A DNA stretch of 64,000 bases from Mycobacterium sp. (GCA_020438845.1 JAGQTV010000112.1:1-64000); one strand, 5' to 3'; shown: positions 8,644 through 17,594, counted from the first letter of the stretch. Numbers and translations: made by a program. Notes: a model not told the origin generated them from the sequence alone.

Positions 8644-8761
8644 CGCCATGACGGGCCCCCGAGTAGACAGGGAAACCTGATGCGGAGCCCACTTATGTGT
8701 CACTGTCGCTGATCACCGCCCGCTGGCCGCTCGCACGCCGAGGCATCCCGCCAGCATCAAG
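8532..8761 (+). repeat. 13-nt direct repeat of the aptamer P2 5' strand (8532-8544 and 8749-8761)
   Basis: CGCCAGCATCAAG occurs perfectly at 8532-8544, inside the SAM-IV aptamer, and again at 8749-8761, 45 nt before the metC ATG. Both copies are followed closely by CCCC. The downstream copy could pair with CTTGCTGGC (8551-8559) in place of the aptamer strand, so it is a candidate part of the riboswitch expression platform. Confidence 0.7.
8680..8712 (+). CDS. Putative leader peptide MRSPLMCHCR upstream of metC
   Basis: A 10-codon ORF between the riboswitch and metC, with an AGGGAAA SD (8669-8675) 4 nt before its ATG. It encodes Met twice and Cys-His-Cys just before the stop. Short Cys-coding leaders that attenuate sulfur genes are known in mycobacteria, so this could sense Cys or Met charging. 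The size and SD are seen directly; the regulatory role is inferred. It may also be a chance ORF. Confidence 0.4.
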   Translation: MRSPLMCHCR

Positions 8762-8805
8762 ACCCCAGCAATCAGCACCTCAGTGCATCCTGACACCGAA
8801 AGAAC

Positions 8806-10152
8806 ATGGCACCCCAAATGACCCATCAAGACACCTGGTCGTTCGAGACCAAGCAGATCCACGCCGGACAGTCCCCGGACGGCACCACCCACGCCCGGGC
8901 CTTGCCGATCTACCAGACCACGTCCTACACCTTTGACAACACCGCCCACGCCGCCGCACTCTTCGGCCTTGCTGAACCGGGCAACATCTACACCCGGTTG
9001 ATGAACCCGACCACCGACGTCGTCGAACAGCGCATCGCCGCCCTCGAAGGCGGCGTGGCCGCGTTGCTGCTGGCTTCCGGACAGGCCGCGGAGACCTTCG
9101 CGATCCTCAACATCGCCGGCGCCGGCGACCACATCGTGTCCAGCCCGAGGCTGTACGGCGGCACCTACAACCTGCTGCACTACTCGCTGCCCAAGCTGGG
9201 CATCGAGACCACGTTCGTCGAGGATCCCGACGACTTGGACTCCTGGCAGGCTGCAGTCCGTCCGAACACCAAGGCCTTCTTCGGCGAGACGATCTCGAAC
9301 CCGAAGATCGACATCCTGGACATCCCCGGGGTGTCAGGGGTGGCGCACGGCAACGGGGTGCCACTGATCGTCGACAACACCGTTGCGACCCCGTACCTGA
9401 TCCAGCCGATCGCCCACGGTGCCGACATCGTGGTGCACTCGGCAACCAAGTACCTCGGCGGCCACGGCACCGCGATCGCCGGGGTGATCGTCGACAGCGG
9501 CAACTTCGACTGGACGGCTTCTGGCAAGTTCCCCGGTTTCACCACCCCCGACCCGAGCTACCACGGCGTGGTGTTCGCCGATCTCGGCGCACCGGCCTTC
9601 GCTCTCAAGGCCCGCGTTCAACTCCTGCGCGACCTCGGTTCGGCGCCAGCCCCGTTCAACGCCTTCCTCATCGCTCAGGGCCTGGAGACCTTGAGCCTGC
9701 GGATGGAGCGACACGTGTCCAACGCACAGCGAGTCGCTGAGTTCCTGGCAGGCCACCCCGATGTCATCGCGGTCAACTACGCCGGACTACCCGACTCGCC
9801 GTGGCACGACCGGGCCTGCAGCCTGGCGCCACGGGGCACCGGGGGGGTGCTGTCGTTCGAACTGGCCGGTGGAGTTGAAGCCGGCAAGGCCTTCGTCGAT
9901 GCCCTGCAGTTGCACAGCCACGTCGCCAACATCGGCGACGTCCGCTCGCTGGTGATCCACCCGGCGTCGACAACCCACCAGCAGCTGACCTCTGAAGAGC
10001 AGCTGACCACTGGCGTCACCCCCGGTCTGGTGCGACTGGCCGTCGGCCTGGAGGGCATCGACGACATCCTGGCCGACCTGGAACGGGGCTTCGCCGCCGC
10101 CAGATCGTCGGCACCTCCCCCAGCGGTGCCCGGGCGCGTGGCGGCCCATTGA
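8806..10152 (+). CDS. metC: O-acetylhomoserine sulfhydrylase (PLP enzyme)
   Basis: 448 residues of the Cys/Met-metabolism PLP family. The product converts O-acetylhomoserine and sulfide to homocysteine. [11 protein letters not shown] lies at the N-terminus, [10 protein letters not shown] and the YGGTYNL Tyr motif are present, [11 protein letters not shown] contains the PLP-contacting Asp, and [11 protein letters not shown] carries the Schiff-base Lys. It closely follows M. tuberculosis MetC (Rv3340), a MetY-type enzyme despite the symbol. The ATG at 8806 has a GAAAGA SD; an in-frame ATG at 8818 is an alternative. It is under SAM-IV control and is followed 11 bp later by metX. Confidence 0.95.
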   Translation: MAPQMTHQDTWSFETKQIHAGQSPDGTTHARALPIYQTTSYTFDNTAHAAALFGLAEPGNIYTRLMNPTTDVVEQRIAALEGGVAALLLASGQAAETFAILNIAGAGDHIVSSPRLYGGTYNLLHYSLPKLGIETTFVEDPDDLDSWQAAVRPNTKAFFGETISNPKIDILDIPGVSGVAHGNGVPLIVDNTVATPYLIQPIAHGADIVVHSATKYLGGHGTAIAGVIVDSGNFDWTASGKFPGFTTPDPSYHGVVFADLGAPAFALKARVQLLRDLGSAPAPFNAFLIAQGLETLSLRMERHVSNAQRVAEFLAGHPDVIAVNYAGLPDSPWHDRACSLAPRGTGGVLSFELAGGVEAGKAFVDALQLHSHVANIGDVRSLVIHPASTTHQQLTSEEQLTTGVTPGLVRLAVGLEGIDDILADLERGFAAARSSAPPPAVPGRVAAH

Positions 10153-10163
10153 CGGAGCCTGAG

Positions 10164-11303
10164 ATGACACTCTCGCAAGAACGAACCCAGGCCTTACCGG
10201 CCGAGGGCGAGATCGGCGTCGTCGACATCGGTCCGCTGCACCTGGAGAGCGGTGCGGTGATCGAGGACGTTTCGATCGCCGTGCAGCGCTGGGGCAACCT
10301 GTCTCCCGCCCGGGACAACGTCGTCATGGTGCTGCATGCACTGACCGGCGACTCGCACATCGTCGGGCCGGCAGGACCCGGCCATCCGACCCCCGGCTGG
10401 TGGGACGGCGTGGCCGGCCCGGGTGCGCCCATCGATACCGACAGGTGGTGCGCGGTAGCCACCAACGTCCTGGGCGGCTGTAGGGGATCCACCGGGCCGA
10501 GCTCTCTTGCCCGCGACGGACGCCCCTGGGGCTCAAGGTTTCCCACCATCACCGTCCGTGACCAGGTCAACGCCGACGTGGCCGCACTGGCCGCCTTGGG
10601 CATCACCGAGGTGGCAGCCGTGGTCGGCGGCTCAATGGGCGGGGCGCGGGCACTGGAATGGATGGTCGGCTACCCGGAGCGGGTGCGCGCGGGCCTGGTG
10701 CTGGCGGTCGGAGCGCGGGCGACGGCCGACCAGATCGGCACCCAGAGCACCCAGATCGCAGCCATCACCTCCGACCCGAACTGGCAGGGTGGCGACTACT
10801 ACGGCACCGGCCGCGCCCCGGACACCGGCATGCAGCTGGCCCGTCGGTTCGCGCATCTGACCTACCGTGGCGAGGTCGAACTGGACACCCGGTTCGGCAA
10901 CGACGCCCAGGGGGACGAGAACCCAGCGACCGGTGGCCGTTACGCGGTGCAGAGCTATCTGGAGTACCAGGGCGCCAAACTTCTCCGGCGCTTCGACGCG
11001 GGCAGTTACGTGACGCTGACCGAGACGCTGTCCAACCACGACGTGGGCCGCGGCCGCGGTGGGGTTGCGGCGGCGCTGCGATCCTGCCCGGTTCCGGCGG
11101 TGGTCGGCGGCATCACCTCCGACCGTCTCTACCCACTGCGCCTGCAGCAGGAACTAGCTGACCTGCTGCCGGGCAGTAGCGGACTGAACATCGTCGAGTC
11201 GATTTACGGCCATGACGGATTCCTGGTCGAAACCGAGGCAGTGGGCCAGTTGATCCGCAAAACCCTCGCGTTGGCCGGCGGGGCGAAAAACAACGGCCGA
11301 TGA
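10164..11303 (+). CDS. metX: Homoserine O-acetyltransferase
   Basis: 379 residues, the same length as M. tuberculosis MetA/MetX (Rv3341). It transfers acetyl from acetyl-CoA to homoserine, supplying the MetC substrate. It has an alpha/beta hydrolase fold: [38 protein letters not shown] with the nucleophile Ser, [11 protein letters not shown] with the Asp, and YGHDGFLVE with the His. The ATG at 10164 follows a GGAG SD at 10153-10156. A TTG overlapping the metC stop would only add five residues. It forms an operon with metC and the following methyltransferase. Confidence 0.95.
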   Translation: MTLSQERTQALPAEGEIGVVDIGPLHLESGAVIEDVSIAVQRWGNLSPARDNVVMVLHALTGDSHIVGPAGPGHPTPGWWDGVAGPGAPIDTDRWCAVATNVLGGCRGSTGPSSLARDGRPWGSRFPTITVRDQVNADVAALAALGITEVAAVVGGSMGGARALEWMVGYPERVRAGLVLAVGARATADQIGTQSTQIAAITSDPNWQGGDYYGTGRAPDTGMQLARRFAHLTYRGEVELDTRFGNDAQGDENPATGGRYAVQSYLEYQGAKLLRRFDAGSYVTLTETLSNHDVGRGRGGVAAALRSCPVPAVVGGITSDRLYPLRLQQELADLLPGSSGLNIVESIYGHDGFLVETEAVGQLIRKTLALAGGAKNNGR

Positions 11304-11313
11304 ACGGCGCCCG

Positions 11314-12048
11314 ATGAGCGACCCGAAGCACAATCGTTCGCGGTCCTTCGGGACCCAGGCCGCCGCCTACGAACGGGGCCGACCGTCGTATCCGCCGGAG
11401 GCCATCGACTGGATGTTGGCGGGCAGCAACGCCCGAGATGTGCTCGACCTCGCCGCCGGAACCGGCAAGCTGACTGCGCGTCTGGTCGAACGCGGCCTGA
11501 ACGTGGTGGCGGTCGACCCGATCCCGGAGATGCTGGAAGTTCTGCGCGACGCACTCCCCGACACCCCGGCACTGCTGGGGACCGCCGAACAGATCCCGTT
11601 GCCGGACACCTCCGTCGACGCCGTACTGGTGGCTCAGGCCTGGCATTGGTTCGACCTCGACCGGGCCGTCGCGGAGATCGCGAGGGTGTTGCGGCCGCAC
11701 GGGACGCTGGGCGTCATTTGGAACGTCCGCGACGAAAGATTGGGCTGGGTAAGGGAATTCGGCCGGATCGTGGGTAGCGAACGCGAACGAGAAAGCGCCA
11801 CAGTCGAACTGCCGGAACCGTTCACCGACGTGCAATCCCACCAGGTGGAATGGACCAGCTACATCACCCCGCAGGCGCTGATCGACTATGTGGCATCGCG
11901 CAGCTATTGCATTACCTCCCCGGCGGAGGTTCGCACCCGCACGCTGGAACGGGTACGAGAACTGCTGGCCACCCACCCGGCTCTGGTGAACTCCGCGGGA
12001 ATCGCATTGCCCTACGTCACAGTGTGCATGCGAGCGCGGTTGGCTTAG
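11314..12048 (+). CDS. Class I SAM-dependent methyltransferase (Rv3342-like)
   Basis: 244 residues with a Rossmann-type methyltransferase core. DLAAGTGKLTARLVERG is motif I, VVAVDPIPEML is motif II, and DAVLVAQAWHWFD is motif IV, seen in the UbiE/Methyltransf_11 group. The substrate is unknown. It starts 10 bp after metX in the same direction, so it is probably co-transcribed with the SAM-related genes; the same order occurs in M. tuberculosis (Rv3340-Rv3342). Its stop overlaps the convergent membrane gene by 4 bp. Confidence 0.85.
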   Translation: MSDPKHNRSRSFGTQAAAYERGRPSYPPEAIDWMLAGSNARDVLDLAAGTGKLTARLVERGLNVVAVDPIPEMLEVLRDALPDTPALLGTAEQIPLPDTSVDAVLVAQAWHWFDLDRAVAEIARVLRPHGTLGVIWNVRDERLGWVREFGRIVGSERERESATVELPEPFTDVQSHQVEWTSYITPQALIDYVASRSYCITSPAEVRTRTLERVRELLATHPALVNSAGIALPYVTVCMRARLA

Positions 12049-12359
12049 CTGGTTCCCAGCGGGTCGATGGTCCAGGCGATGTAGATCACCAGGGCAGACA
12101 GCGAGGCCATGGTGAGGAAATCGACGGACCTGGACCGAACGACCAGGATTCCCAGCCTGTCATCGGGCAGCACGAGCCGGAAGACGGCCGCCACAGCGAC
12201 GCCGATTCCGATCAGAAGTGCTCCGCGACGCCAGAACCCGGCCGCGACCAGGGCCAGAGCAACCAACCCGATGGCAGCCACCGTCAGGACCGACCACTGG
12301 CGACGGAATACCGCTCTCCAGTAGCGCTTGAACCCGACCTTATTGCGACGCTTCGGCAA
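12045..12359 (-). CDS. Small membrane protein, DUF3017 type (Rv3355c-like)
   Basis: 104 residues with a basic N-terminus ([19 protein letters not shown]) followed by three hydrophobic segments at about residues 22-40, 44-62 and 80-98. The [16 protein letters not shown] stretch lies before the last segment. The function is unknown. The only usable start is TTG at 12359, inside the end of folD (20-bp overlap), so translation is probably coupled to folD. The same folD-Rv3355c pairing exists in M. tuberculosis. Confidence 0.8.
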   Translation of the reverse strand: MPKRRNKVGFKRYWRAVFRRQWSVLTVAAIGLVALALVAAGFWRRGALLIGIGVAVAAVFRLVLPDDRLGILVVRSRSVDFLTMASLSALVIYIAWTIDPLGTS

Positions 12360-13188
12360 GCTCCACCACGTTGGTCAGCAGGAATGCCCGAGTCAGCGGG
12401 CCGACTCCGCCGGGATTGGGCGAGACGTACCCGGCGACACCCCACACGTCCGGTGCCACGTCACCGGTGAGCTTGCCGTCCACCCGGCTGACGCCGACGT
12501 CGACGACCGCGGCGCCAGGCTTCACCATGCCGGCAGTCAGCATGTGGGGCACACCGACCGCGGCGACGATGACGTCGGCTTGCCGAGTCAATGACGGCAG
12601 GTCACGAGTCCCGGTATGGCACAAGGTCACTGTCGCGTTCTCGGTGCGCCGGGTCAGTAGCAGGCCTAGCGGCCGGCCGACGGTGACGCCACGGCCGATG
12701 ACGACCACGTGCGCGCCGTCGATCGGAACGTCGAACCGGCGCAGGAGATGCACGATGCCACGAGGAGTGCACGGTAACGGCGCCGGTTCGTTGAGAACCA
12801 ATCGACCCAGGTTGGTGGGATGCAGGCCGTCAGCGTCTTTGGCCGGGTCGATGCGTTCCAGCGCGGCATTCTCATCGAGGTGACGCGGCAGAGGCAGTTG
12901 CACGATGTAGCCGGTGCAGGCGGGATCGTCGTTGAGTTCGTCGATCGTCTCGTTGAGTCGGGCCGAGCTGACGTCGGCCGGCAAGTCGCGACGGATGGAG
13001 GTGATACCGACCTTGGCGCAGTCAGCGTGCTTGCCGCGGACGTAGGCGTGCGAGCCGGGATCGTCGCCGACCAAAACGGTGCCCAGACCCGGAGTTCGGC
13101 CCGCCGCCGTCAATGCGGCGACGCGCTGCGTCAGGTCGGCGAAGATCTCGTCACGGGTCAACTTGCCGTCCAGAATTTGCGCGGGCAC
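12340..13188 (-). CDS. folD: Methylenetetrahydrofolate dehydrogenase / cyclohydrolase
   Basis: 282 residues of a bifunctional cytosolic enzyme interconverting 5,10-methylene-THF and 10-formyl-THF. [25 protein letters not shown] includes the Tyr and Lys of the active site. [27 protein letters not shown] and [16 protein letters not shown] (dinucleotide binding) follow, with [15 protein letters not shown] at the C-terminus. The GTG at 13188 gives a length close to M. tuberculosis FolD (281). An in-frame ATG at 13203, directly abutting the divergent ATG at 13204, is the alternative. Nothing supports the much longer upstream extension of this frame. Confidence 0.93.
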   Translation of the reverse strand: MPAQILDGKLTRDEIFADLTQRVAALTAAGRTPGLGTVLVGDDPGSHAYVRGKHADCAKVGITSIRRDLPADVSSARLNETIDELNDDPACTGYIVQLPLPRHLDENAALERIDPAKDADGLHPTNLGRLVLNEPAPLPCTPRGIVHLLRRFDVPIDGAHVVVIGRGVTVGRPLGLLLTRRTENATVTLCHTGTRDLPSLTRQADVIVAAVGVPHMLTAGMVKPGAAVVDVGVSRVDGKLTGDVAPDVWGVAGYVSPNPGGVGPLTRAFLLTNVVELAEASQ

Positions 13189-13191
13189 GGC

Positions 13192-13197
13192 TACATT
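13192..13197 (+). promoter_or_regulatory. -10 element for the flavin oxidoreductase gene
   Basis: TACATT fits TANNNT and lies 6 nt before the ATG at 13204, with no Shine-Dalgarno sequence, so a leaderless transcript is predicted. It overlaps the 5' end of divergent folD if folD starts at 13203, which is an argument for the GTG start of folD at 13188. Confidence 0.55.
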
Positions 13198-13203
13198 CTG
13201 CAT

Positions 13204-14406
13204 ATGAACGCCGTTCCAGATGTGTTCAGCCCGGCCAAACTCGGTCCGATCACCCTGCGCAACCGAACCATCAAGGCGGCCACCTTCGAAGCCCGCACCC
13301 CCGACGCGCTCGTCAGCGACGATCTGGTCGCCTTCCACCAGGCCATGGCCGCCGGCGGAGTCGGCATGACCACCGTCGCCTATTGCGCGGTCAGCCGTGG
13401 CGGGCGCACCGACGGCTCGGCGCTGTGGATGCGGCCCGAGGCCGTACCGGGCCTGCGTCGGCTGACAGACGCCGTGCACGCCCAGGGAGCGGCGGTCAGC
13501 GCACAGATCGGGCATGCCGGGCCGGTGGCCAACTCCCGGTCCAACCAGGCGACCGCGCTGGCACCGGTGCGGTTCTTCAACCCGCTGGCCATGCGCTTCG
13601 CCAGGCACGCCACCCGAGCCGACATCGACGAGGTGATAGCCGCCCACGGCACGGCGGCGCGCTGCGCGATCGACGCCGGGTTCGACGCCGTGGAGATTCA
13701 CCTGGGCCACAACTATCTGGCCAGTTCGTTTCTGAGTCCGCTGATCAATCGGCGTACGGACTCCTTCGGCGGGTCGTTGGAGAACCGGGCCAAGGTCGCG
13801 CGCGGCATCGTGCGGGCGGTGCGCCGCGAGGTCGACCGCGACGGGCAACCGGCAATCGCGGTGACCGCCAAGCTGAACATGGCCGACGGAGTCCGCGGCG
13901 GAATCCAGATCGAGGAAGCGCTGCAGACCGCCCGGTGGCTCCAGGACGACGGCGGGCTCGACGCGCTGGAACTGACCGCGGGCAGTTCGCTGGTCAATCC
14001 GATGTACCTGTTCCGGGGCGACTCCCCGATCAAGGAGTTCGCAGCCGCGTTCAGGCCTCCACTGAGCTGGGGCATGCGGATGACGGGCAAGCGATTCCTG
14101 CGCGAATATCCCTACCGCGACACCTTCCTGCTGCGCGACGCCCAACAGTTCCGGGCCGAATTGACCATGCCGCTGATCCTGCTCGGCGGAATCACCAACC
14201 GTCAGACGATGGACACCGCGATGGCTGAGGGCTTCGACTTCGTCGCCATGGGCCGGGCATTGCTGGCCGAACCGGATCTGATCAACCGCATCCGTGCCGA
14301 TGGGCAGAACCAGTCGGTGCGCTCGATCTGTGACCACTGCAACAAGTGCATGCCGACGATCTACTCGCGCACGCACTGCGTATTGACCGGCGCCCCGGGG
14401 TATTGA
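13204..14406 (+). CDS. NADH:flavin oxidoreductase, old yellow enzyme family (Rv3359-like)
   Basis: 400 residues forming an FMN-binding TIM barrel: [18 protein letters not shown] at the N-terminus, AQIGHAG, the active-site [21 protein letters not shown] segment, and ILLGGITNR plus [14 protein letters not shown] for phosphate binding. The C-terminus has CDHCNKC and one further Cys, resembling the Fe-S ligand region of the 2,4-dienoyl-CoA reductase branch. The substrate is unknown. The last residues (LTGAPGY) and the stop codon are encoded by a 20-bp tandem repeat array. The start is leaderless. Confidence 0.88.
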   Translation: MNAVPDVFSPAKLGPITLRNRTIKAATFEARTPDALVSDDLVAFHQAMAAGGVGMTTVAYCAVSRGGRTDGSALWMRPEAVPGLRRLTDAVHAQGAAVSAQIGHAGPVANSRSNQATALAPVRFFNPLAMRFARHATRADIDEVIAAHGTAARCAIDAGFDAVEIHLGHNYLASSFLSPLINRRTDSFGGSLENRAKVARGIVRAVRREVDRDGQPAIAVTAKLNMADGVRGGIQIEEALQTARWLQDDGGLDALELTAGSSLVNPMYLFRGDSPIKEFAAAFRPPLSWGMRMTGKRFLREYPYRDTFLLRDAQQFRAELTMPLILLGGITNRQTMDTAMAEGFDFVAMGRALLAEPDLINRIRADGQNQSVRSICDHCNKCMPTIYSRTHCVLTGAPGY

Positions 14407-14460
14407 CCGGCGCCCCGGGGTGTTGACCGCCGCTCCGGGGGGTTAACCCCCGCTGCGGGG
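14381..14460 (+). repeat. Four tandem 20-bp repeats across the end of the oxidoreductase gene
   Basis: Units at 14381-14400 and 14401-14420 are identical (TATTGACCGGCGCCCCGGGG). The units at 14421-14440 and 14441-14460 are diverged copies. The first unit is coding, the second supplies the TGA stop, and the last abuts the -10 region of the next gene. Three units contain TTGACC, which resembles a -35 element. Confidence 0.9.
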
Positions 14461-14461
14461 T

Positions 14462-14467
14462 TAGAGT
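14462..14467 (+). promoter_or_regulatory. Possible -10 for the FHA/ABC transporter gene
   Basis: TAGAGT fits TANNNT and lies 8 nt before the ATG at 14476. TTGACC in the third tandem repeat unit (14423-14428) is too far away to be its -35, and the fourth unit (14441-14460) covers the -35 position. Moderate evidence only. Confidence 0.4.
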
Positions 14468-14475
14468 GGCGGCCG

Positions 14476-17136
14476 ATGAATGCGCCAGTCCTGACCGTCC
14501 GGTACGACGGGCCGCCGCGCACATTCGCTGCGGGTAATGACGTCGTCGTCGGCCGCGATCTGCGGGCCGACGTCCGGATCACCCATCCCCTGGTATCGCG
14601 GGCGCACGTCGTACTGCGGTTCATACCCACCCCTTCAGGGGGCCATTGGGCAGCGATCGACAACGGCTCGCTCAACGGCTTGTTCGTCCACGGCCGGCGA
14701 GTGCCCGAGGTTGACATCGTCGACGGGACCACAGTCAACCTCGGCAATCCGGACGGCCCACCGCTGAGCTTCGAACTCGGCCACCACCAGGTCAGCGCGG
14801 GCCGGCCACCCCAGACCCCGACCGTGGTGATTCCCACTCCGGCCTACCCGCCACCGGCCTACCCACCGCCGGGCTACTCGCATCCGGACTACTCGCATCC
14901 GGTCCAGCAGCCGTCGCAACCCCGGCAGTACTACCCCCCGACCCAGCCTCCGGTACCGCCCCCCGGCCGGTCGGCCCCGATCCCGACATCCGGTGGATCC
15001 GTCCCGATTCCGACCCCCAGTCGGTCCGCGCCGATCCCGGCCCCCAGTCGGTCCGCGCCGATCCCGGCCCCGCCCCCGCCGTCGGCTCCCATCTCCATGG
15101 ATGCCGCGCCCACCCAGATCGGTCCGGCACCGGCCGGCCCGGGCGGTCCGGCCACGTCGAAAATCGCGACGTCGATGCTCAAGATGCTGCGGCCCGGTTC
15201 CGCGGCTCCGCTGCCAGACGGGGCCCTGACGATTGGTCGAGCGACCGACAACGACATCGTCATCCCCGACGTGTTGGCCTCGCGCCACCACGCGTCCTTG
15301 ATCCCGACCCCGGGCGGGACGGAGATTCGTGACAACCGCTCGATCAACGGCACCTTCGTCAACGGCACCCGGACAGAGACCGCTCTGCTGAACGACGGCG
15401 ACATTGTCACCATCGGCAACGTCGACCTGGTGTTCGCGGGCGGCACTCTGATTCGCCGCAGCGAGACGGCCGCAGCAACCGCCACCGGCGGCCTGGACGT
15501 GCGCGCAGTGACGTGGACGATCGAGGGCAACAAGACGCTGCTGGACAACATCTCGCTCACTGCGCGGCCCGGCACCTTGACCGCGATGATCGGACCGTCG
15601 GGGGCAGGTAAATCCACTCTGGCGCGGCTGATCGCCGGCTACACCCAGCCGACCAGCGGAACGGTCACCTTCGAGGGCCACAACATCCACGCCGAGTACG
15701 CCTCACTGCGATCCCGGATCGGAATGGTCCCCCAGGACGACGTTGTACACGGCCAGCTCACCGTCAACCAGGCGTTGATGTACGCGGCAGAGCTACGACT
15801 GCCTCCGGACACCACCAAAGAGGACCGCCAGCAGGTGGTTGCCCAGGTCCTCAGCGAGCTGGAGATGACCCAGCACGCCGAAACCCGCGTGGACAAGCTC
15901 TCCGGCGGTCAGCGCAAGCGTGCGTCGGTGGCGTTGGAACTCCTGACCGGCCCGTCGCTGCTGATCCTCGATGAGCCCACCTCGGGCCTGGATCCGGCGC
16001 TGGACCGCCAGGTCATGACGATGCTGCGCGACCTCGCCGACGCCGGCCGGGTGGTGCTGGTGGTCACCCACTCGTTGACCTACCTGGACGTCTGCGACCA
16101 GGTGCTGCTGCTGGCCCCGGGGGGCAAGACAGCGTTCTGCGGGCCGCCGAGTGAGATCGGGCCGGCGATGGGCACCACCAACTGGGCGGACATCTTCAGC
16201 ACAGTCGCCGGAGACCCGCAGGCCGCCAACGACCGGTTCGTGGCCCTGTCCGGTCCGCAGCCCGAAGCACCGCCGGTTGAGGAGCCGTCTGAGCTGGGCG
16301 AGCCGGTGCACACCAGTCTGCGGCGGCAGTTCTCGACGATCGTGCGCCGGCAGACCCGGCTGATCGTCTCCGATCGCGGGTACTTCGCCTTCCTGGCCCT
16401 GCTGCCGTTCATCATGGGCGTGCTTTCTCTGGCGGTTCCCGGGGACGTGGGGTTCGGGATCCCCAATCCGATGGGCGGGTCGCCCAACGAACCGGGCCAG
16501 ATTCTGGTGTTCCTCAACGTCGGCGCGGTCTTCATGGGAACCGCACTGACCATCCGCGACCTGATCGGCGAACGGGCGATCTTCCGCCGGGAGCAGGCTG
16601 TGGGGTTGTCGACAACGGCGTACCTCTTGGCGAAGGTCGGCGTCTACACGGTCTTCGCGCTGATGCAGTCGGCGATCATGACGGCCATCGTGGTCTGGGG
16701 TAAGGGCGCCCCGACCCAGGGTGCGGTGGCGTTGGGCAATCCGTCGCTGGAATTGTTCGTCACCATCGCCGGTACCTGCGTTGCGTCAGCGAGTCTCGGC
16801 CTGCTGCTGTCGGCGGTGGCGAAGTCCAACGAACAAATCATGCCGCTTCTGGTAGTCGCGATCATGAGCCAGTTGGTGTTCTCCGGCGGCATGGTTCCGG
16901 TGACCGATCGGGCGGTGCTTGACCAGATGTCCTGGCTGACGCCGGCCCGGTGGGGCTTCGCCGCGTCCGCCTCGACGGTGGACCTGATCAAACTGGTGCC
17001 GGGCCCCCTCACGCCGAAAGACCGTTGGTGGGAGCACACCGCATCGAGTTGGTGGTTCGACATGGCCATGTTGGCCCTTCTCAGCGTGGGCTACCTGGCG
17101 TTCGTGCGCTGGAAGATCCGGCTCAAGGGCGCCTGA
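14476..17136 (+). CDS. FHA-domain ABC transporter, Rv1747-like
   Basis: 886 residues. FHA-1 (about 5-95) contains GRDLRADVRITHPLVSRAH. A Pro-rich linker (about 100-230) includes two 27-bp DNA repeats at 15016-15069. FHA-2 (about 240-320) contains GRATDNDIVIPDVLASRHH. The ATPase (about 340-570) has Walker A GPSGAGKST near residue 373, signature LSGGQRKR near 475 and Walker B LLILDEPTSGLDP. A six-segment ABC-2 membrane domain fills about 620-886. The layout matches M. tuberculosis Rv1747, an exporter whose linker threonines are phosphorylated by PknF and bound by its own FHA domains. No pknF lies beside it here. Substrates are thought to be cell-wall lipids, with little certainty. Confidence 0.93.
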   Translation: MNAPVLTVRYDGPPRTFAAGNDVVVGRDLRADVRITHPLVSRAHVVLRFIPTPSGGHWAAIDNGSLNGLFVHGRRVPEVDIVDGTTVNLGNPDGPPLSFELGHHQVSAGRPPQTPTVVIPTPAYPPPAYPPPGYSHPDYSHPVQQPSQPRQYYPPTQPPVPPPGRSAPIPTSGGSVPIPTPSRSAPIPAPSRSAPIPAPPPPSAPISMDAAPTQIGPAPAGPGGPATSKIATSMLKMLRPGSAAPLPDGALTIGRATDNDIVIPDVLASRHHASLIPTPGGTEIRDNRSINGTFVNGTRTETALLNDGDIVTIGNVDLVFAGGTLIRRSETAAATATGGLDVRAVTWTIEGNKTLLDNISLTARPGTLTAMIGPSGAGKSTLARLIAGYTQPTSGTVTFEGHNIHAEYASLRSRIGMVPQDDVVHGQLTVNQALMYAAELRLPPDTTKEDRQQVVAQVLSELEMTQHAETRVDKLSGGQRKRASVALELLTGPSLLILDEPTSGLDPALDRQVMTMLRDLADAGRVVLVVTHSLTYLDVCDQVLLLAPGGKTAFCGPPSEIGPAMGTTNWADIFSTVAGDPQAANDRFVALSGPQPEAPPVEEPSELGEPVHTSLRRQFSTIVRRQTRLIVSDRGYFAFLALLPFIMGVLSLAVPGDVGFGIPNPMGGSPNEPGQILVFLNVGAVFMGTALTIRDLIGERAIFRREQAVGLSTTAYLLAKVGVYTVFALMQSAIMTAIVVWGKGAPTQGAVALGNPSLELFVTIAGTCVASASLGLLLSAVAKSNEQIMPLLVVAIMSQLVFSGGMVPVTDRAVLDQMSWLTPARWGFAASASTVDLIKLVPGPLTPKDRWWEHTASSWWFDMAMLALLSVGYLAFVRWKIRLKGA
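15016..15069 (+). repeat. Two 27-bp repeats in the FHA/ABC linker
   Basis: Two identical or nearly identical 27-bp units at 15016-15042 and 15043-15069 encode SRSAPIPAP twice. They lie in the disordered linker between the two FHA domains, so copy number changes would alter linker length without a frameshift. Confidence 0.75.
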
Positions 17137-17201
17137 CCCATTCAGCCGCACGCTGTCCACAACGACTGTCCGCGCGAAGAACACCGGCATGCATCCGGCG
17201 G

Positions 17202-17207
17202 TATTCT
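17202..17207 (+). promoter_or_regulatory. -10 element of the small coiled-coil gene
   Basis: TATTCT lies 7 nt before the GTG at 17215, with no Shine-Dalgarno sequence. This is the leaderless arrangement and strengthens the case that the small ORF is real. Confidence 0.5.
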
Positions 17208-17214
17208 TTTCGCT

Positions 17215-17445
17215 GTGAGTCAGGACGACCTCAGAGCCGAGATCCGCGATTTTCGGCATGCCACGACCACGAGTTTTAACGCACTGCGGGCGGACTTCGT
17301 CGACCTCCGACAGGACTTCAGCGATCTCCGGGATCACGTTGACCGCGGCTTTATCGAAATGCGTGGGAAGCTGGACGCGACCGCGGCCGGCCAGCAGCAC
17401 ATCGTCGGACTCGTCGAGTCGCTGATCGACCAGCAGAACCGCTAG
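17215..17445 (+). CDS. Small coiled-coil protein of unknown function
   Basis: 76 residues, highly charged and predicted helical, with a heptad-like run (LRADFVDLRQDFSDLRDHVDRGFIEMRGKLD). It has no membrane segment or signal peptide. The frame has a leaderless promoter and ordinary codon use, with no competing gene on the other strand. It resembles small DUF-type coiled-coil proteins that regulate or scaffold others, but no family can be named. A weak 7-bp hairpin (17448-17463) follows the stop. Confidence 0.55.
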   Translation: MSQDDLRAEIRDFRHATTTSFNALRADFVDLRQDFSDLRDHVDRGFIEMRGKLDATAAGQQHIVGLVESLIDQQNR

Positions 17446-17594
17446 AGCCGGACCCTGGTCCGGATCCTGGTCGTCTCGCAGGAGAACTTCGATCCGCAGA
17501 AGACCGGATAGGTAACAGCTTGTTCGACATCAAGCCTGCCCACATCACTGCGTATTGTGCAATCGACCTCAGCGAGACCGACGGGAGCGCGCAG

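Noticed and set aside
8476-8712. 78-codon frame running through the riboswitch
   Set aside because: It crosses the structured SAM-IV aptamer and its start lies upstream of the predicted transcription start. Only the short terminal ORF at 8680-8712 has its own SD.
13189-14376. N-terminal extension of folD on the minus strand
   Set aside because: Extension would cover the entire OYE gene on the other strand and would more than double the FolD family length.
14381-14460. Insertion or attachment site signature
   Set aside because: There is no integrase, tRNA or mobile gene nearby. Simple tandem duplication explains the array.
17448-17463. Terminator after the small coiled-coil gene
   Set aside because: The 7-bp stem has a 2-nt loop and no T-run. 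It is too weak to list as a terminator.
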